Part shown: positions 22,942-23,970 of the stretch, piece by piece
Numbering within the stretch: position 1 is the stretch's first letter
Layout: each line of letters starts with the position of its first letter
Source: an uncultured Sutterella sp.
Lineage (GTDB): Bacteria; Pseudomonadota; Gammaproteobacteria; Burkholderiales; Burkholderiaceae_F
Assembly (NCBI GenBank): GCA_900757865.1
Contig: CAAEPH010000053.1
Location: forward strand, 1-23,970
Direction: 5' to 3'
Length of the DNA stretch: 23,970 nucleotides
Position numbers and translations under genes: made by a program
Notes under the pieces: model-generated
Database searches by the model: none
Seen by the model: the letters and a program-made list of their open reading frames with translations, nothing else
What the model was told of the DNA's origin: nothing

Positions 22942-22947
22942 TATAAT
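22942..22947 (+). promoter_or_regulatory. Candidate -10 box for the CsgG-like gene
   Basis: A consensus TATAAT lies 39 bases before the ATG at 22986. The -35 region is weak (TTCCAG with a 17-base spacer). Confidence 0.45.
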
Positions 22948-22985
22948 GAAAATATTCGTTCTTTCATTGACTCATTGGAGTTCAT

Positions 22986-23864
22986 ATGAGACCCTCAGTT
23001 AAGCTTCTGACTCTAGCGCTTGCAGTAACTCTTGCTGGTTGTGCAGTTAAACAGAGTCCGATTGAACAAAAGGAAAGTGTTGCCACAATGGCTGAACAGC
23101 AGACAGCACAGGTGGCACAACAGCAGGCTGCTGTGGCACAGGCCCCCGTTCTGAAGAGAAAGGTTGCGCTTGGGCGTATCACAAATGAAACGACTTATGG
23201 CCGTAGCCTTCTTCGAAATCAAGATGGAGATCCGTTGGGCAAGCAGATCTCTGACATGTTGGCCAAAGCTCTCCGAGAGTCTGAGCAGTTCACCGTATTA
23301 GAAAGAACGGATATTGCCTCCCTGACGAAAGAAGCTGCTCTTACAGAGAATACTTTTCAGGCTATCGGAGCAGATGTTCTGCTGATTGGTTCGATCACGG
23401 AGTTCGGTCGGAAGACAGTTGGTCAGAGCGGCTTCCTCAGCTCAACCAAACAACAGGTTGCCTATGCCAAGATGGATGTTCGAGTCGTCGATACATCTAA
23501 TGGGCTTGTCATCGGGACTGCATCTGGTGCAGGTGAAGCAAGTAACGAGCAGGGTAATGTGCTCGGTTGGGGTAGTCGTGCGACGTATGACGGTACTCTA
23601 AACGACAAAGCAATTTCTCAGGCGGTTTCGGAAGTTGTCAATAAGCTCGTGACTACGTTGGCGGATAGACCGTGGCGTACTTATTTCTTGACGCTTGACA
23701 AGGGAACATTGGCAATTTCGGGTGGCGCATCTCAGGGCCTTAAGCCGGGGATGGAGCTTGCTGCGTGCGTTGCCGGAAAGAAAGTGAAGTCGGCTCAGTG
23801 GGATGAGGGTACGAAAAATGGATCTGATAGCAGAGCCCAGTTAGGGCACAATACTGTCTATTAG
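22986..23864 (+). CDS. CsgG/HfaB-family lipoprotein, C-terminus probably replaced
   Basis: An outer-membrane-type lipoprotein: signal peptide ending LAVTLAGC with the lipidated cysteine at residue 19, a Gln/Ala-rich linker (about 35-55), then the CsgG fold with RKVALGRITNETTYG, KQISDMLAKALRESEQFTVL, ADVLLIGSITEFG and VDTSNGLVIGTASGAGEA. CsgG itself is the curli secretion channel; many relatives such as this have no known cargo and no csg genes beside them. GGAG lies 5 bases before the ATG. After the family-like ISGGASQGLKPGMELAACVA, the last 20 or so residues (from about QWDEGT) do not resemble the family and run into IS sequence, so the natural C-terminus seems lost. Confidence 0.82.
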   Translation: MRPSVKLLTLALAVTLAGCAVKQSPIEQKESVATMAEQQTAQVAQQQAAVAQAPVLKRKVALGRITNETTYGRSLLRNQDGDPLGKQISDMLAKALRESEQFTVLERTDIASLTKEAALTENTFQAIGADVLLIGSITEFGRKTVGQSGFLSSTKQQVAYAKMDVRVVDTSNGLVIGTASGAGEASNEQGNVLGWGSRATYDGTLNDKAISQAVSEVVNKLVTTLADRPWRTYFLTLDKGTLAISGGASQGLKPGMELAACVAGKKVKSAQWDEGTKNGSDSRAQLGHNTVY

Positions 23865-23878
23865 GAGCCCTTTTTTAA

Positions 23879-23970
23879 ATGACCTTTGCACGTCGTATCT
23901 ACACCAAAGAATTTCGCATCAACGCAGCCAAGTTAGTTGTGGACGAGCATCGTCCTGCCACATCCGTTGC
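23879..23970 (+). mobile_element. IS3-family transposase OrfA, partial at window edge
   Basis: ATG 23879 opens a frame running off the window: YTKEFRINAAKLVVDEHRPA is typical of the N-terminal helix-turn-helix of IS3-family OrfA (HTH_Tnp_1/transposase_8). An AGGAGC element lies about 10 bases upstream. The left end of the element probably lies in about 23790-23840, within the last CsgG-like codons; the right end and OrfB are outside the window. Confidence 0.78.

Noticed and set aside
1..23970. CRISPR array, tRNA or rRNA genes
   Set aside because: I saw no regularly spaced repeats and no cloverleaf or rRNA-like sequence on either strand.

Overview
The left half of the window looks like a stable chromosome backbone from a betaproteobacterium, most likely a gut member of Burkholderiales such as the Sutterellaceae. 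I infer this from gene content and order: a divergent bamE/fur pair; a small coiled-coil gene, then zapA, 6S RNA and an EVE-domain gene; a DUF2868/DUF3482 pair; and betaproteobacterial-style Lgt, ThiM and ThiE. The genus is inference; no rRNA is present.

Layout. 0.1-4.8 kb (minus): thiM-thiE thiamine salvage genes, overlapped by a DUF2868 membrane protein and a DUF3482 GTPase, preceded by a possible 48-codon ORF whose stop overlaps the thiM start. 4.8-5.6 kb (plus): lgt. 5.7-9.8 kb (minus): an orphan amino-acid-binding protein, a TauE/SafE exporter, an EVE protein, 6S RNA with its own promoter-like and terminator-like elements, zapA, a ZapB-like coiled coil, and bamE. 10.15-10.6 kb (plus): fur, behind a candidate Fur box and a leader hairpin. 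10.6-11.8 kb: a gene-poor junction with large inverted repeats and no confident gene.

11.8-14.2 kb: a GC-richer redox/metalloid-type cassette. On the minus strand an ArsR-type repressor, a DUF318/ArsP-type permease and a small thioredoxin; divergently, an exported thioredoxin and a CcdA-like protein. Both divergent genes are damaged: the thioredoxin has an in-frame TGA in its signal peptide, and the CcdA-like protein ends after about 80 residues where another element begins.

14.2-22.3 kb: a defence-type island. A serine recombinase overlaps vsr; a convergent C5-cytosine methyltransferase carries a ribbon-helix-helix-like N-terminus; a divergent restriction endonuclease has a FokI-like nuclease domain at its C-terminus. 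Facing this, across a shared bidirectional terminator, is a tight four-gene minus-strand operon: a 76-residue helical protein, a 647-residue GHKL (MutL/MORC-like) ATPase, and two AT-rich uncharacterised proteins of 313 and 258 residues. It has one clear sigma70 promoter, with a 10-bp inverted repeat and a direct repeat lying over and upstream of the -35. This operon is the best candidate here for a poorly described antiviral system: the modification and restriction genes could form a complete R-M unit, and the GHKL operon could be an accessory or independent module.

22.3-23.97 kb: a degraded stretch, then a CsgG-like lipoprotein gene whose C-terminus appears replaced by sequence of an IS3-family element; the start of that element's OrfA is cut by the window edge. 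Overall, core chromosome lies on the left and layered horizontally acquired DNA on the right, with several genes broken at the joins.
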